DNA of 64,000 nt from Anthostomella pinea. Its lineage: Eukaryota; Ascomycota; Sordariomycetes; Xylariales; Xylariaceae. The notes beneath the pieces were generated by a model, which was not told where the DNA came from, searched no databases, and worked only from the letters and a program-made list of their open reading frames with translations. The number at the start of each line of letters is the position of its first letter. Within the stretch, counting starts at the first letter, position 1. The stretch is taken from positions 4,216,001-4,280,000 of the forward strand of contig CAUWAG010000020.1 of NCBI GenBank assembly GCA_963556695.1. Reading direction: 5' to 3'. Below, in pieces: positions 35,097-45,997 of the stretch. A program made the translations under genes and the position numbers.

Positions 35097-35300
35097 TGTT
35101 GGAACAGGCTTGAACGATCAATCATAATACTCGAGTATGGGGTCAAGGTCATGATATTGCTGATGGTTGGATTGAGAGAAATCTAGCTGGACTCGAAGGT
35201 CTGGCCAAGTGCCCTCTCAATCCACTATCTTATCTTATCTAATCATACATGTGGGTCCTGGTATAGATGGTTTGCAGTCTGGAATCACATGGATCCAACA
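35097..35300 (+). repeat. Copia-like LTR, copy A (204 bp)
   Basis: It starts TGTTGGAACAGGC and ends ATGGATCCAACA, with the 5'-TGTTGG...CCAACA-3' ends usual for Ty1/copia LTRs. A ~200-bp copy in the opposite orientation lies at 37512-37713. No target duplication flanks copy A (ATCAG left, CGAAC right), so it may be one LTR of a larger decayed element or a recombination product. The strand given is that of the TGTTGG reading. Confidence 0.75.
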
Positions 35301-37511
35301 CGAACTTTATTATCGATTACATTATAAAACTACTGAAAGTTTCTTTTATAAATACTTCGTAGTAATTATAAATAAAAAATAATCTCTATTACTCATATTA
35401 CATTTAAACGATCACTTTTAATGTTTAACAATGCTAAATATACCCTAGAAACTAAGCTAAAACCCTGATAAACAATTTTTGCTACATAATTAAAATACTT
35501 TAATAAAACTTATATCTGATTATAACTATGAATTTATTTTAAGCTTTTGAAAAAGACTTTAAAAGCCTTTTAATACGTGTTTACTTGTTTACTTATAAGG
35601 ACCGATTATTACCTATAAAAAACGGCGCTTTTAAACAATACAAACTAAACCGTTAAAATTATCATTTAATATTATCATTTTATATATTTTAAATGGAATT
35701 AAGTAAATCTCATACTTCAACTATAATGAAATCTCAACTAGCGTATTTTAATTTAATTAAATCTTTTACGCATAAATGAGTTTTTAAATATGACCTTTAT
35801 AAATTGAACAACCTTATTTAAATCGATATAAACTCGTTAAAAAATGTTAAAATTTTCGTAACCATATCTATAAAAACGTTGAACTAGCTATCAACCTCAC
35901 GTTAATTAAATGAAAATTTTTATATAATGATAAAATTAAAATAATCGAGTTCTTAAAAACGAAGTTTATTTTCGTTTTTATAAAAACATTATCTTTCTAA
36001 CAATCTTTTACGTAGATACTTGTAATAACATGCTAACATTTAAAAAGTAAAAAAGTAAATCGAGCGTTTTATATACAAAGTTATTTTTTAACACCCTTAG
36101 CATTTATCTTATTATCTTTATAGCTTAATTATTAGCCGAACTAGATGATAAAAAACCTTTTCTTAAACTATAGCTTTTTAAAAACTTATAAAAGTTGAAT
36201 AAAATAACGATTTAGACAATAATTCAAACAATTTATGCGAAGTTAAGATCGTTTCTTACTATAAACTTAACGTTTAAAAACGGCTTTAGATATTTAACTA
36301 AATAAAAAAGCTACGGTTATAACGTTAACGGTAAAAAACTAAACGCCAGCTATAAAAATCGATACGGCTTTTAAAAAGTTACTAATAACGTTAAAAAATA
36401 AATTACCGTTTAAAAAGCTATTGAAATGATAAACAAGCTTGTTTCAAATGTTATTAAAAACCTCGTTAAAGCTAATACTAAGTGCGATATTTTCAATATA
36501 AATAACACTTTTATTAAACGTTTTGGCAATAAACATTGTAAAAATATTACACCTGTCCCTGCTTTAACAACTAGAAAAAAAGCACTGATATATGTCAACA
36601 AATAAACAAGTTATAATAAACGTATTAAAGATAGTATAAGCTTCCTTTTATAACCGACATTTTAATATAAGTTATTAAAAGATATAAATAAAGTCCTCAT
36701 TATATTTAAGTAGATAACGTAAATAAGGCTACTATAATCATATAAACGATGTATACACTTTAAATATATACTGCCGCAGCCCTTGTAATTTAATATTTTT
36801 AACTTATATATATATATATTAATACACTCTTATAAGTACATACTTTAAACTTTTTTCAACGCAAATTTTTAAAACATATTTATTTAATTAAGCCGGTAAA
36901 TCGCGATTGAACTAACTCTATAATAACGGCCGAAATCTTCCTTTTAAGCAATGTTAACTTTTCAAAGTTTTAAAAAATTATCTTAAAAAACAAAATATTA
37001 GGAGTAAATAAAAAAGATCTGTTTTTAAAAAATTAAAAATTGCAAACAATGAGTTAACTTTTAATGAATTATAACGGGTAATTTAGTACTTTGTTACTGT
37101 CACTTTATTATATTTTATGTTAAGAATCTTCGTATGTATATTATTATTAAAGCGTGCGCGTATTTAATAATAACATATTTGAAACGAAATAAAACGCGTT
37201 AATTAGTTTTTAATCAGTATTAAAAACTAGGTTTTAACGGCTTTATAAATTAATATATTAACAACTATAGTTGTGAACTTAAAAGACTACTTGTAATAAG
37301 ACCTCAAAATTATTTACTTTCTTTCCGATTTATAGAAAAAATTGTGAAAAGACCTTACTACTAACTTTAAAAGTATGTTAAAAAATTGAAGCTATTATAA
37401 TAACTTATTTATCATAATTAATTGGTTTGTTTTTAAATCTCGTAGTTTACGCTATGTTTTAATACGGCTATAATTAAAAACGCCGCTGAAGTGTTTAATA
37501 TAAGCTTATAC

Positions 37512-37713
37512 TATTGGATCTATGTGATTCCATAGTCAAACCATCCATACAGAACCCACATGTATGATTAGATAAGAGATTAGATACCGGATTATGAGAT
37601 CACTTAGCCAGACCTGCAGGTCCAGCTAGACTTCCCAATTCAACCATCAGCAACATCATGACCTTGACCCCATACTCGAGTATTATGATTGATCGTTCAA
37701 GCCTGTTCCCACA
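37512..37713 (-). repeat. Copia-like solo LTR, copy B, with TATAC target duplication
   Basis: The reverse complement of 35097-35300 aligns over its full length; one end has G-to-A and other changes (TATTGGATC for TGTTGGATC). It is flanked by perfect 5-bp direct repeats TATAC at 37507-37511 and 37714-37718, the expected target-site duplication, so it is a solo LTR. Confidence 0.85.
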
Positions 37714-39014
37714 TATACCGAGTTTTAACTAGTTTAAAACCTTTATAATAATTAAAACCCTTAGATTATTCCGATATTCATTAGCAAACTTTTAAAAATC
37801 CACGGTATAAAGTTAAAGTTTTTATTTATAAGTTATAAGTAGTTTATTACCTAGGTCGAGATTATAAACGAATATCTTGACTAGCGTTTACGCCTTGTTG
37901 TAAACCATTTTTTAGATAAATAAATAAAAACAATCTTTGTCATAAACTACGTTTAAATCTTTTTTTGTATAAATCTTCAAATAATTTCTTGCTATATAAA
38001 GTATTTATAACATAATGAATATAAATATCTTCTAATCAAAGTATTTAAACGAAAAACCTTCCTAATCTTTCTAAATAAAAGCGTTTTATAAAAGTTCAGG
38101 CTTCAAAAATAACTCGTTAAATCTAGTTTTAAAGTAAATACGCTTATAGCTTTATTTAAAAAGTAGGAAAATAAATAGTTTATTAAGTTAATAAGTAATA
38201 TTATAAGCCCGGTTTTAACGTTAATAACCGTATATATATCTTTAAAAAAAACTAATACGATAAATAACCGCTTTAATAATAAGCTCGACTACTTTATAAG
38301 TCGTTGATATTACGAAATCATCGCTAAATTGTTTAACCGGCTTAATACGTTTAAGACTAGTAGCGAGAATTTCGATACTTTTATACTAATCGTTTACGTA
38401 AATATATTGATAACCCCGCGCTTAAGTAAGCTTTAAACAGCTTAAAAACGGTAAGTAACCTTAACTTAAATAAAAAGAAATAAAAGCTTTACAAATTCCT
38501 TTTATTACGGATTTAGTTTAAAAAGCTTTTAAAAAGAATAAAATTTTGATAACTTTTAATACCTTGTTAATAACTTTAAGCCTATTATAACGAATATTTA
38601 AAGGCTACCAGGTCTTTATTACAACTAGTAGAATAGCTGCAAGCAGCTTAAAACGATAAGTTTAACCAACTTTATTTAAATAATAAAAGGCTTATAAAAG
38701 TTATAAAGTATTACTAATTAAGGCCTTTATATATTATATCGTCGGTTCTAAAACTACTCGAAGATTTTAATAAAACGTATATTAAAAATAGCCGATTACA
38801 CGATTTTCGGCTTGTTTTTAATAACCTGTATAATAAAAAAGTAAACCTTATAACGGCTACTCGCTAGCCCGCGTTATTAAAATAAAGCATTTATTTAAAC
38901 ACTAGTTAACTAGTAAAATACACGTTTTGCTCAGTCTTTAACTGTATTTAATACGCGTTAAAAAAAAACCTAGGTTTAAATTCAGCTTAAAGCAAGCCTT
39001 TTATATAAAAAAGA

Positions 39015-39150
39015 ATTATAATAATAGCTATATATACTATTAATAATAGTAGCTTTAACACTTCAATATTACGTAACTAGCACGTAACTATTCGAACGAT
39101 AAGTTATTTTAATTTTATTTAAACCTCGAATTATAAGGCAGGTATATACA
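39015..39150. repeat. RIP-mutated copy of the 28626-28760 repeat
   Basis: It is aligned base by base with 28626-28760. Substitutions are almost all C-to-T or G-to-A (for example GTACGCACCATCAG becomes ATATATACTATTAA), with only a handful of transversions near the right end. The orientation is the same as the left copy, so the AT-rich block is bracketed by direct repeats. Confidence 0.85.
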
Positions 39151-39329
39151 TTTATTTCCTTATTATATTTAGTTGCGGTATTGGAACTTTTTATTTCATT
39201 TTATAAAAGATGGTTATACCTATATAATTAATACCAGGCTTTTACGTCTTGCTATGTATATAAAACGTAATAAGTATGAGTAATATAATATAAATATTAA
39301 AAGTAGCATATTGACTAAAAGCTACTTAT

Positions 39330-39543
39330 TGTGACAGCCTGCACAGACCTTCCCACATAACAAGCGGATACTTCCCAATAAGGGAAGGATCTGACCAGAG
39401 GATCCCCTTAAAGGGGCAACCTCCCACTGTACCTATCTCTCTCTCTCTCTTCCTTTCCTCTCTAGTCTTGATATTCTCGTCAATAGAGTAATAGCTGCTT
39501 GCTGCCGGCCATGTCCCAGCTCCTCAGTACGCTCGCCGTGACA
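39330..39543. mobile_element. Solo LTR with CTTAT target duplication
   Basis: The 214-bp sequence begins TGTGACAGCCTG and ends CGCCGTGACA. It is flanked by perfect 5-bp direct repeats CTTAT at 39325-39329 and 39544-39548. Composition is normal and it contains a CT-rich run (CTATCTCTCTCTCTCTCTTC). It sits at the right edge of the AT-rich block and is unmutated, so it is probably recent, or too short to trigger RIP. The internal region is absent. The direction of the original element cannot be told. Confidence 0.9.
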
Positions 39544-39605
39544 CTTATTTATATCTACTTATATTAATATTTTTAATTTCTTAGATATGGTTAGATTTCT
39601 TTTAA

Positions 39606-39673
39606 GATGGTATATATAAAGACTTATAAGGGCTGACTGTATACTGTACCCTTATAAGTGTCCATATACCATC
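39606..39673. repeat. Imperfect inverted repeat (hairpin), ~25-bp arms
   Basis: The left arm 39606-39632 (GATGGTATAT...CTTATAAGGG) and right arm 39649-39673 are reverse complements with a few mismatches and one small length difference, separated by a 16-bp loop. It may be a small foldback element. Confidence 0.7.
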
Positions 39674-40592
39674 CATCCTAGCAGGTAACGGTAAATTTAT
39701 CAAATCGGAATAATCACCATAGAATAAGTTTTAAAAGTGGCGTATCAAACCAAAGCTACTTATTCCTGTCTGCTTATGTTAGTATTCTTAAACTTGAACG
39801 TATGATCTGGATTCCTCCCAACATGGCACGCACGGAGACTTATGCGGACTGAGTGTAGCATGGCCGTTTATGTGCTACTCGGCACCAGCAATGTTTTAAG
39901 TAGCGTGGGATGGACGACAGCGCTCTCCTCGGCGCTGGCACTGGTCAGAACAGAACTTATTCAGGTAGGCTGCCGCTGATGCCTCGAGACAGAGCCCGAG
40001 GGGGTTGGGATCTGTTCTGTATCCTATGTTAATCCCGCCGCCATCTGCATTCACGAATCACCGCCTCTGCATGCCGACGTGTAAGCCGGTCGGTATGTTG
40101 ACCCGGGCATACGAAACCGGCGGTTCTGGTTACGTGAGTGGTCTCGCTCGGAGGGCGGGGTTAAGGTATGTCAGATGGTAGATTGACGTTGTCGCGCCGG
40201 CGCCGAGTTCGTCCGATTACATAACCGGCCCGGGGACACCGGCTGCAGAGTCCTCCTCGACCGCCAGGCCTGCGGTTATTATGTGTTTCATTCATAAGTA
40301 TGAACGTACTCCACCGATTACTTTTGCTCCTTTCCCCAAGTCATCCCGGAGCACTATGGTTTCGAGGGCAGACTCCATACTTCTGTGGAACCTGGCAGCC
40401 CTGGTACGTTACGTGAGCTTCGGGGCACGAAGCTGATACCACGCTTCCTTGCGGGGGCTGTGAAGACTGTCGTATGGTCTATATAAGGATGGCCGTCGCT
40501 CAAGAGAATGGACTCCCCTGTGTCATCACCAGGCATTCCCAACACCCAAAGCCAAGTTCGTATCCCGTCACAGTCGAAAGCTACGACTCAAA
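39674..40592. other. Intergenic region upstream of the NmrA-like gene
   Basis: Composition returns to normal from about 39.77 kb. I see no gene; the open frames at 40354-40693 are short. A CG-rich stretch near 40140-40270 lacks features I recognise. The last 300 bp should contain the promoter of the NmrA-like gene. Confidence 0.55.
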
Positions 40593-41860
40593 ATGGTCAA
40601 GATAGCCCTTGCAGGAGCCTCAAGTGGTACGTTCAGTTCGCCGCAGTGTCCATCGCCATCTCTCTGTTCTTGCACTTTACGATGCTGAGCTGAGTCAATG
40701 GTCTAGAGCTGGCGAAGGAGATCCTGGATAAGCTGGTCGCAACCCAGAAGCACGAAATTATTGCACTGGTAAGACAGGTAAAGACGCAGAACTTCCACCT
40801 ATTACGATAACAATTTGAATGGTCTGACCCAGAACCCCAGGACCTCAAGAAGTTTCCATCCTCGCCCGGCGTGGAATGGGTTCAGACGACCTACGAGGAC
40901 AAAGCGGAACTCTCCCAGCTGTTGAAGGGCGTAGACACAGTCATTTGCTTCTTCTGGGACGCTGAAACCAGTAAGCGGCTTATCGACGCTGCCGTCGATG
41001 CCGGGGTCAGGCGCTACGTACCGTCCGAGTTTGGAACGTAAGTAACTACAAGGGCGATGCAATGGCACACTCGGTGCTGACCGAAGCATAGCGGCGTCGA
41101 GACCGAGGCCTGCCTCGATGTTCTTTCGTGGTATGCGCCCAAGATCGAAGTCGGCCATTACCTGGAGAATCTGAACAAGGAGAAGAAGGTGAGAAATCCG
41201 CCCAGGCCCGTATCCGGCGGTGGAGGCTCAGACTCTTTGCTGACTCGCCGTGCAAGGTCATCGAGTACACCAAGTTCCAGTACGGCGGGTACACCAACTA
41301 CCTCGGTTATCCGCACCAAACATCGAAATACATCACTACATTTCCTGTGCAGTTCAACTTCGAGAAGATGCACGCGCTGCTGGTTGAGGGATCGCTGGAT
41401 GACCAGATCACGTTCACAACCGTTGATGACGTTGTCAATGTAATCGCTGGCGCCTTGGAGTACGAAGGCGAGTGGCCGGTTGTTGGGGGCATACGTGGAA
41501 GTAATGTCACCGTGAAGCAGATCCTCGAGATGGGAGGAAGGATCCGAGGTAAGTCCTCATTTTACAATCTACGAATATTCGATACTGACACATCTCGCAG
41601 GCAAGCCGTTCGAGATCGAGTGGCTCAAGAAGGAGGACCTCGAAGCTGGCGAACTGAAGACAGACAACTACGCTCGCCTCCCGTTTGCCTCTGTCCCGAA
41701 GGATGCGCTTGAGCCGTTCTCTACGCTCGTCCATAGGGGATACCTCCTCAGCGTTGGCCGCGGTGCTTGGACCGTTTCGGATGAGTGGAATAAGCTCCTG
41801 CCGGACTACGAGTTCACCCAGGTCGAGGACTTTCTCAAGACGGTTTGGGCGGGGAAATAG
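40593..41860 (+). CDS. NmrA/isoflavone-reductase-like NAD(P)-binding protein
   Basis: This is a member of the atypical short-chain dehydrogenase group (NmrA-like, PCBER/isoflavone-reductase-like) abundant in fungi. Members are NAD(P)H-dependent oxidoreductases or redox sensors; the substrate here is unknown. Six exons can be spliced in frame: 40593-40626, 40707-40777, 40841-41037, 41092-41188, 41257-41548 and 41601-41860, giving about 316 residues. The Rossmann start reads MVKIALAGASSELAKEI. Family signatures include TVICFFWDAETSKRLIDAA, GVRRYVPSEFGT, TKFQYGGYTNYLGYPHQTSK, EGEWPVVGGIRGSNVTVKQI, and a C-terminal SDEWNKLLPDYEFTQVEDFL. The fourth intron uses an AAG acceptor. All exons keep phase with no stops, so the gene looks intact despite lying next to the repeat block. 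Confidence 0.85.
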
Positions 41861-42965
41861 GGGATCGTCGAGTGCTGTGGGGACATGATATTACGGGTCG
41901 GACATACTGATAAAAAGAGAGGCATTTGCGTCGGCAGGCTCAGGCAGGCATACTGGCTTACGTATCGCGTTGGCAGCACCTGGTGGTAGGCGAGGGACAT
42001 GTTGATCCTTGACCTCACTACTCGTGCGACCTCGTGGCGTCTGATATAGATTGTTATAGACAATGGTTTAGATGCCTGGCGGACACGTGCTGGAACCTTA
42101 CAAATCACTGGACATGTGAACACATTGTGAGTACACCAAAGAATAACATTCCACCTCCTAGATGTTACCTTAGGAAGCTTCCATCAGACGCAGGTCCAGT
42201 CCTGAAGTACCTCGTACCTAAGGTATCTACCTACCTATGCACCTGCACATGGACCACCCATCAAATGGTTGAAAGCATACCTGGTCTGCACTGGAACAAG
42301 GAACGATTTCGTGGTTGTGCCAACTGATTCCAATTGTTGTGATACATAGGTACCTTCAGCCTCTTGCACGTGTACCTGGATACATAAGGTGTAAATGTAA
42401 GGTACCTCTTCCCCCGTACCTCTCCACCTCAGTCTTCACCACTTTACCAATACACACCTTCGTTTTTGGTGTCCGAGTGGCCGGTCCATCACCTATCTTC
42501 GTGCGTGACCATTTCTCTGTACATCTGCACGCGCCGTCCCCGTTGCCCTGCCACTTCCGCGCCAACACTGACCAAAACTTAGGGTCACCCAGAGACATAG
42601 GTACACACGCGCGAACTCTTACCACACATTCGTTGGGTGCCTTGGGGTTTCAACCATTCTGGATCAGCAACCCACTCTCCTTCATCTCCCTCCTTTCCTT
42701 GTCAACCTCCATCATCCAGCACCAGCTGAACGCAAGGCATTCTGGCCTAATTGTACTCACCCGTTCTGTGAGGGTTGAATCGTTGTACCTCTGCTACTGG
42801 TACATCAACCATTCCATTCCTCGTCACGTCGTTGTACACCATACCCACACGATTCCCGAAAGCGCACCCACGCATCGTACTGCAAGTACGTCCTCCTTCA
42901 CCCTCTTCTTCCCCTCAGAGCCGATCGGATCGAGCTAACAGCTAACAGCGTACAGCGTGTTCAAC
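41861..42965. promoter_or_regulatory. Intergenic region upstream of the dynamin-like gene
   Basis: This 1.1-kb space lies between tandem genes. It contains many GTACCT/AGGTAC words (42205-42420) and a pyrimidine-rich stretch at 42660-42930 leading to the ATG, typical of a fungal 5' leader. The plus-strand open frame at 42315-42938 has no domain, and I take it as leader sequence. Confidence 0.55.
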
Positions 42966-45900
42966 ATGTCTGGAAGACGTAACAAGCGGACTCAGGTCTT
43001 GCTTGATCGCGGATCCCCTTCACCATCTGTCATGAGCGGCATGGCAGGTACCATGGCGTCGACCTCGCCAGTCTACCGGCGTGTATATCCCGCACCCACG
43101 GAAGTGGTGTCTCTCAACTCCTCTCACTCCGGAAAGCGTAAGTTAAGCTCGCACTCTGGTGCGCGTAAGTTCATATCACTTAGGTGAATACACAGTCTCG
43201 ATGCTGACATTGATCACAGAGAATGCTCCGGAGTCACCGCATAGAAACTTTGCCCACCCTGCTCTCGCCGAGATCGGCAAGATCATGAAATCGCTCAATG
43301 ACGCATTGGGCACCCTCCAACAACTTGGGTTGAATCATGTGGCAAGTCTCCCTGAGCTTGTACTGGTTGGCGACCAGTCGTCGGGGAAGTCAAGCCTGAT
43401 GTCGGGATTGGCCCGATTGGATCTACCTCGAAGCAGCGGTATCTGTACCCGGTGCCCTTTCCACATCCGTATGAGCAACAGTCCTCACTGGTCCTTCACT
43501 GTCACTCTCCAACAGGACTATGAGTACAAGCAGCTCAATCGCCCTATCAAACCTACCGATGTCACCAAGAAGAACCCCTTCCCTCCCTGGGTTGAGAGAC
43601 CAATACGCGAGACCAAAGAGTTCAAGACTGTCCCTGGACAAGACGCTGTAGAGATCGAAGAGGTTTTGAGATGGGCCCAAATCGCGACACTAAACCCTAC
43701 AATGAGCCATGAGCAATTCGTACCAGGAGAAGGATCGTATGCCAAAGAGCACTCGCTCGAGGACGCAAAGCAGAAGACACAGGCGAAGTTCTCGCCGAAC
43801 ACAGTTGCCTTCGAGTGGAAGGGTCCGGATATACCTACGTGAGTCCAGTTCCCCAGTGCATGATTCAAGAAAACTCACTTGCATCTTTTCGACCCTTGCG
43901 GAAAGCAATGCACCAGTCACGTCTGAATTCATTCGAACATAGTCACTGACGCAATGGTATAGTCTCAGCTTCTATGACCTGCCTGGTGTCTTTGCCAACG
44001 CCGAAACTAAGGCAGACGACTATCTCGTTGACGTAGTCAGAAACCTAACCCTCAGCTACGTCTGCCGTGAGGAGGCCATCATCATGCTTGCTCTCCCAAT
44101 GGACAACGATATGGACAACTCGAAGACGCTGAAAGTCATCCGCGACGCTAATGCAGAAGATCGCACCATTGGGGTGGTCACCAAAGCGGACAAACTTAAC
44201 GTGGACAGCGAGGACGTGTGGCTCTCTGTGTTTCAGGGCCAAAAACAGAAGGTTGGCCACGGCTTCTTCAGCACTTCACTGCCACCTGATGAGAGACTCG
44301 ATACTCTCATGTTGATGGAGCAGTCTTTCTTCGAGGGAGGAAACTGGCCGGGGAAATTCTCCGAATTTGCACCGCGATGTGGTGTCGAATCACTGCTCAA
44401 GTACATCACGCAGCAACTCGGTGATGCGTTTCAGAAAAGGTACGACATATCCCCTTTGTCCGTTAGTCATGTGAGCAACTCTAACATGTATTAGATTGCC
44501 CGAGATCAAGGAGAAGGTGAAAGACCGACTTCGGGGTATCAACCAACATCTAGAGAACCTGCCGCTGCTGCCCAGCAACGTCGAGCACGAGGTTCGCATG
44601 AGCCTCAAGGAATTCTACCGACAGGTCAGAGATTCTGTCACAAGTGGGATGTTCGAGGTTCAGTGGAAAAGACTCAACGTACAATTCCAGGATTGTATTG
44701 TGAAGATGAAGCCGAGGGTTATCATTGCCACGGACACCAAGCCCAAGTCGCAGCCCATTGAGATCCTGGACTCCGACAGCGAAAATTCGGGACCAGTTAA
44801 GGGTAACAACAAGAGACCCATCGAATCAGTGGAGCGTGTAATCGTGGCACAGAAGAAACGCAGGGTCGACTTGGGATCTATCCCGGTAACACCTGTCAAA
44901 CCCAAGACGGAAAGGAACGACCTGTACCAGTCGCCCGACGTTGCAGAATCTCCATTGCCTCACCAGCAGGGCTCAAATCCATTTATCCAGTGCCTGGGTA
45001 AATTGTCCAAGATGGACATCAGAGACATCCGTCAAGAGATCATGGCCAAGACCCGCGTAGGCTTGTCTCACATTGTGCCTGTCGAAGTACACGAGACGCT
45101 CAGTTTACGTGCCGTGGAAACGTGGAAAGATCCGCTCGAGATCTACATTCAGAAATCAATGGCAATGCTGGTAAACGCAGTCAACCAAGCTCTAGAGAAG
45201 TCACTTGGGACGCTCCAACGCCGTTTTATCTTCAAGGAGTCCGTGGAACATCTCCACAAGTTTCTCAAAGAACGTGAGGAGTACCAACGAAAAAGAATTG
45301 TCGAGATGTTTGACAACGAGAAGTACAAGATGGATACCATGAACAAAGTCTCTATAGAGTACTACAAGGTCCAAGAGCAGGGCATGCTCGAACGTCACCG
45401 GGCTTTCTCGCGGGCGAAGGCTGCTTCGTTGCTTGACGATGGCAAAGCGCTCCTTTCTTGGGAGACAATGTCAGCCGAAGCGAAGGCCAAGGAAACTGAG
45501 ATGTTGGATAAGTTTATGACCAAACTTCCCGCAGATGATTACAAGGCGGAGATCGAGGTCGCTGCTCTAGTCAGAGCTTACTACCTCACTGCTGCCACCC
45601 GATTCATTGACACGGTCACCATGGACCTGAACTCCAACCTGTTCCGCTCCTTCCGCGAAGGCACGCTGGACAACCACCTAGACCAAGAGCTGGGACTATT
45701 CCCTTACCCTTGTAAGCAAATTCTTTCAGCTTAACGTTACTAACTGATGCTAACCGAGGCACAGCTCCTGATACCTATGATCGCCTAATGGAAGAGGACT
45801 ATGAGACCGCCGAGAAGCGCAAACAGCTCAAGACTGAGCGGACTAAGCTTCAGAAGGCATTGGAGATCATGAACGGCCTAGAGAACTCTTCTCACCAGAC

Positions 45901-45997
45901 TACTGCCTCTGGCGAGAAACTACAGCGACAAGCCTCTGTTGTGCACTCGTACGGCAAGGTGGAAGAGGACGAGGCCTTGGTCCAGGACGAGGTGTAA
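42966..45997 (+). CDS. Dynamin-superfamily GTPase (Mx/DRP-like)
   Basis: This is a large self-assembling GTPase of the dynamin/Mx group; fungal members act in membrane remodelling, and many of this type are uncharacterised. Five exons: 42966-43137, 43220-43838, 43963-44439, 44495-45711 and 45765-45997, with introns of 82, 124, 55 and 53 bp, giving about 905 residues. G1 is GDQSSGKSS at 108-116, G2 the Thr in GICTRCPFHI, G3 DLPG in SFYDLPGVFANAE and G4 TKAD in VVTKADKL. The helical stalk follows, and the C-terminal part looks like a GTPase effector domain (LVRAYYLTAATRFIDTVTMD). Between them an insertion at about 500-570 holds IEILDSDSE (511-519) and basic KKRR (543-546). No transmembrane segment is seen. 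An acidic/coiled C-terminus follows (MEEDYETAEKRKQLKTERTK). Confidence 0.92.

Larger units (their letters stand above)
28960..39330. other. AT-rich, RIP-mutated repeat block (gene-free isochore)
   Basis: From about 28.96 kb to the solo LTR at 39.33 kb, the sequence is dominated by A and T, with TpA-rich words (TTATAA, TTTAAA, AATATT) and no coding frame of any length. Short normal-GC islands interrupt it: the Fot1-like element (29410-31251) and patches near 32069-32264, 32692-32955, 33661-33817, 34400-35300 and 37512-37713. In ascomycetes this texture is the product of repeat-induced point mutation and usually marks H3K9-methylated heterochromatin. The original elements are mostly too decayed for me to name. 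Confidence 0.85.

Noticed and set aside
36790..36830. (TA)n stretch as a possible replication origin or centromere core
   Set aside because: Such runs are expected throughout RIP-mutated DNA and nothing else marks an origin.
28626..39543. Whole AT block as a single LTR retrotransposon with the 28.6 and 39.0 kb repeats as its LTRs
   Set aside because: The 135-bp repeats lack TG...CA ends and flanking duplications, and the block contains several unrelated elements.
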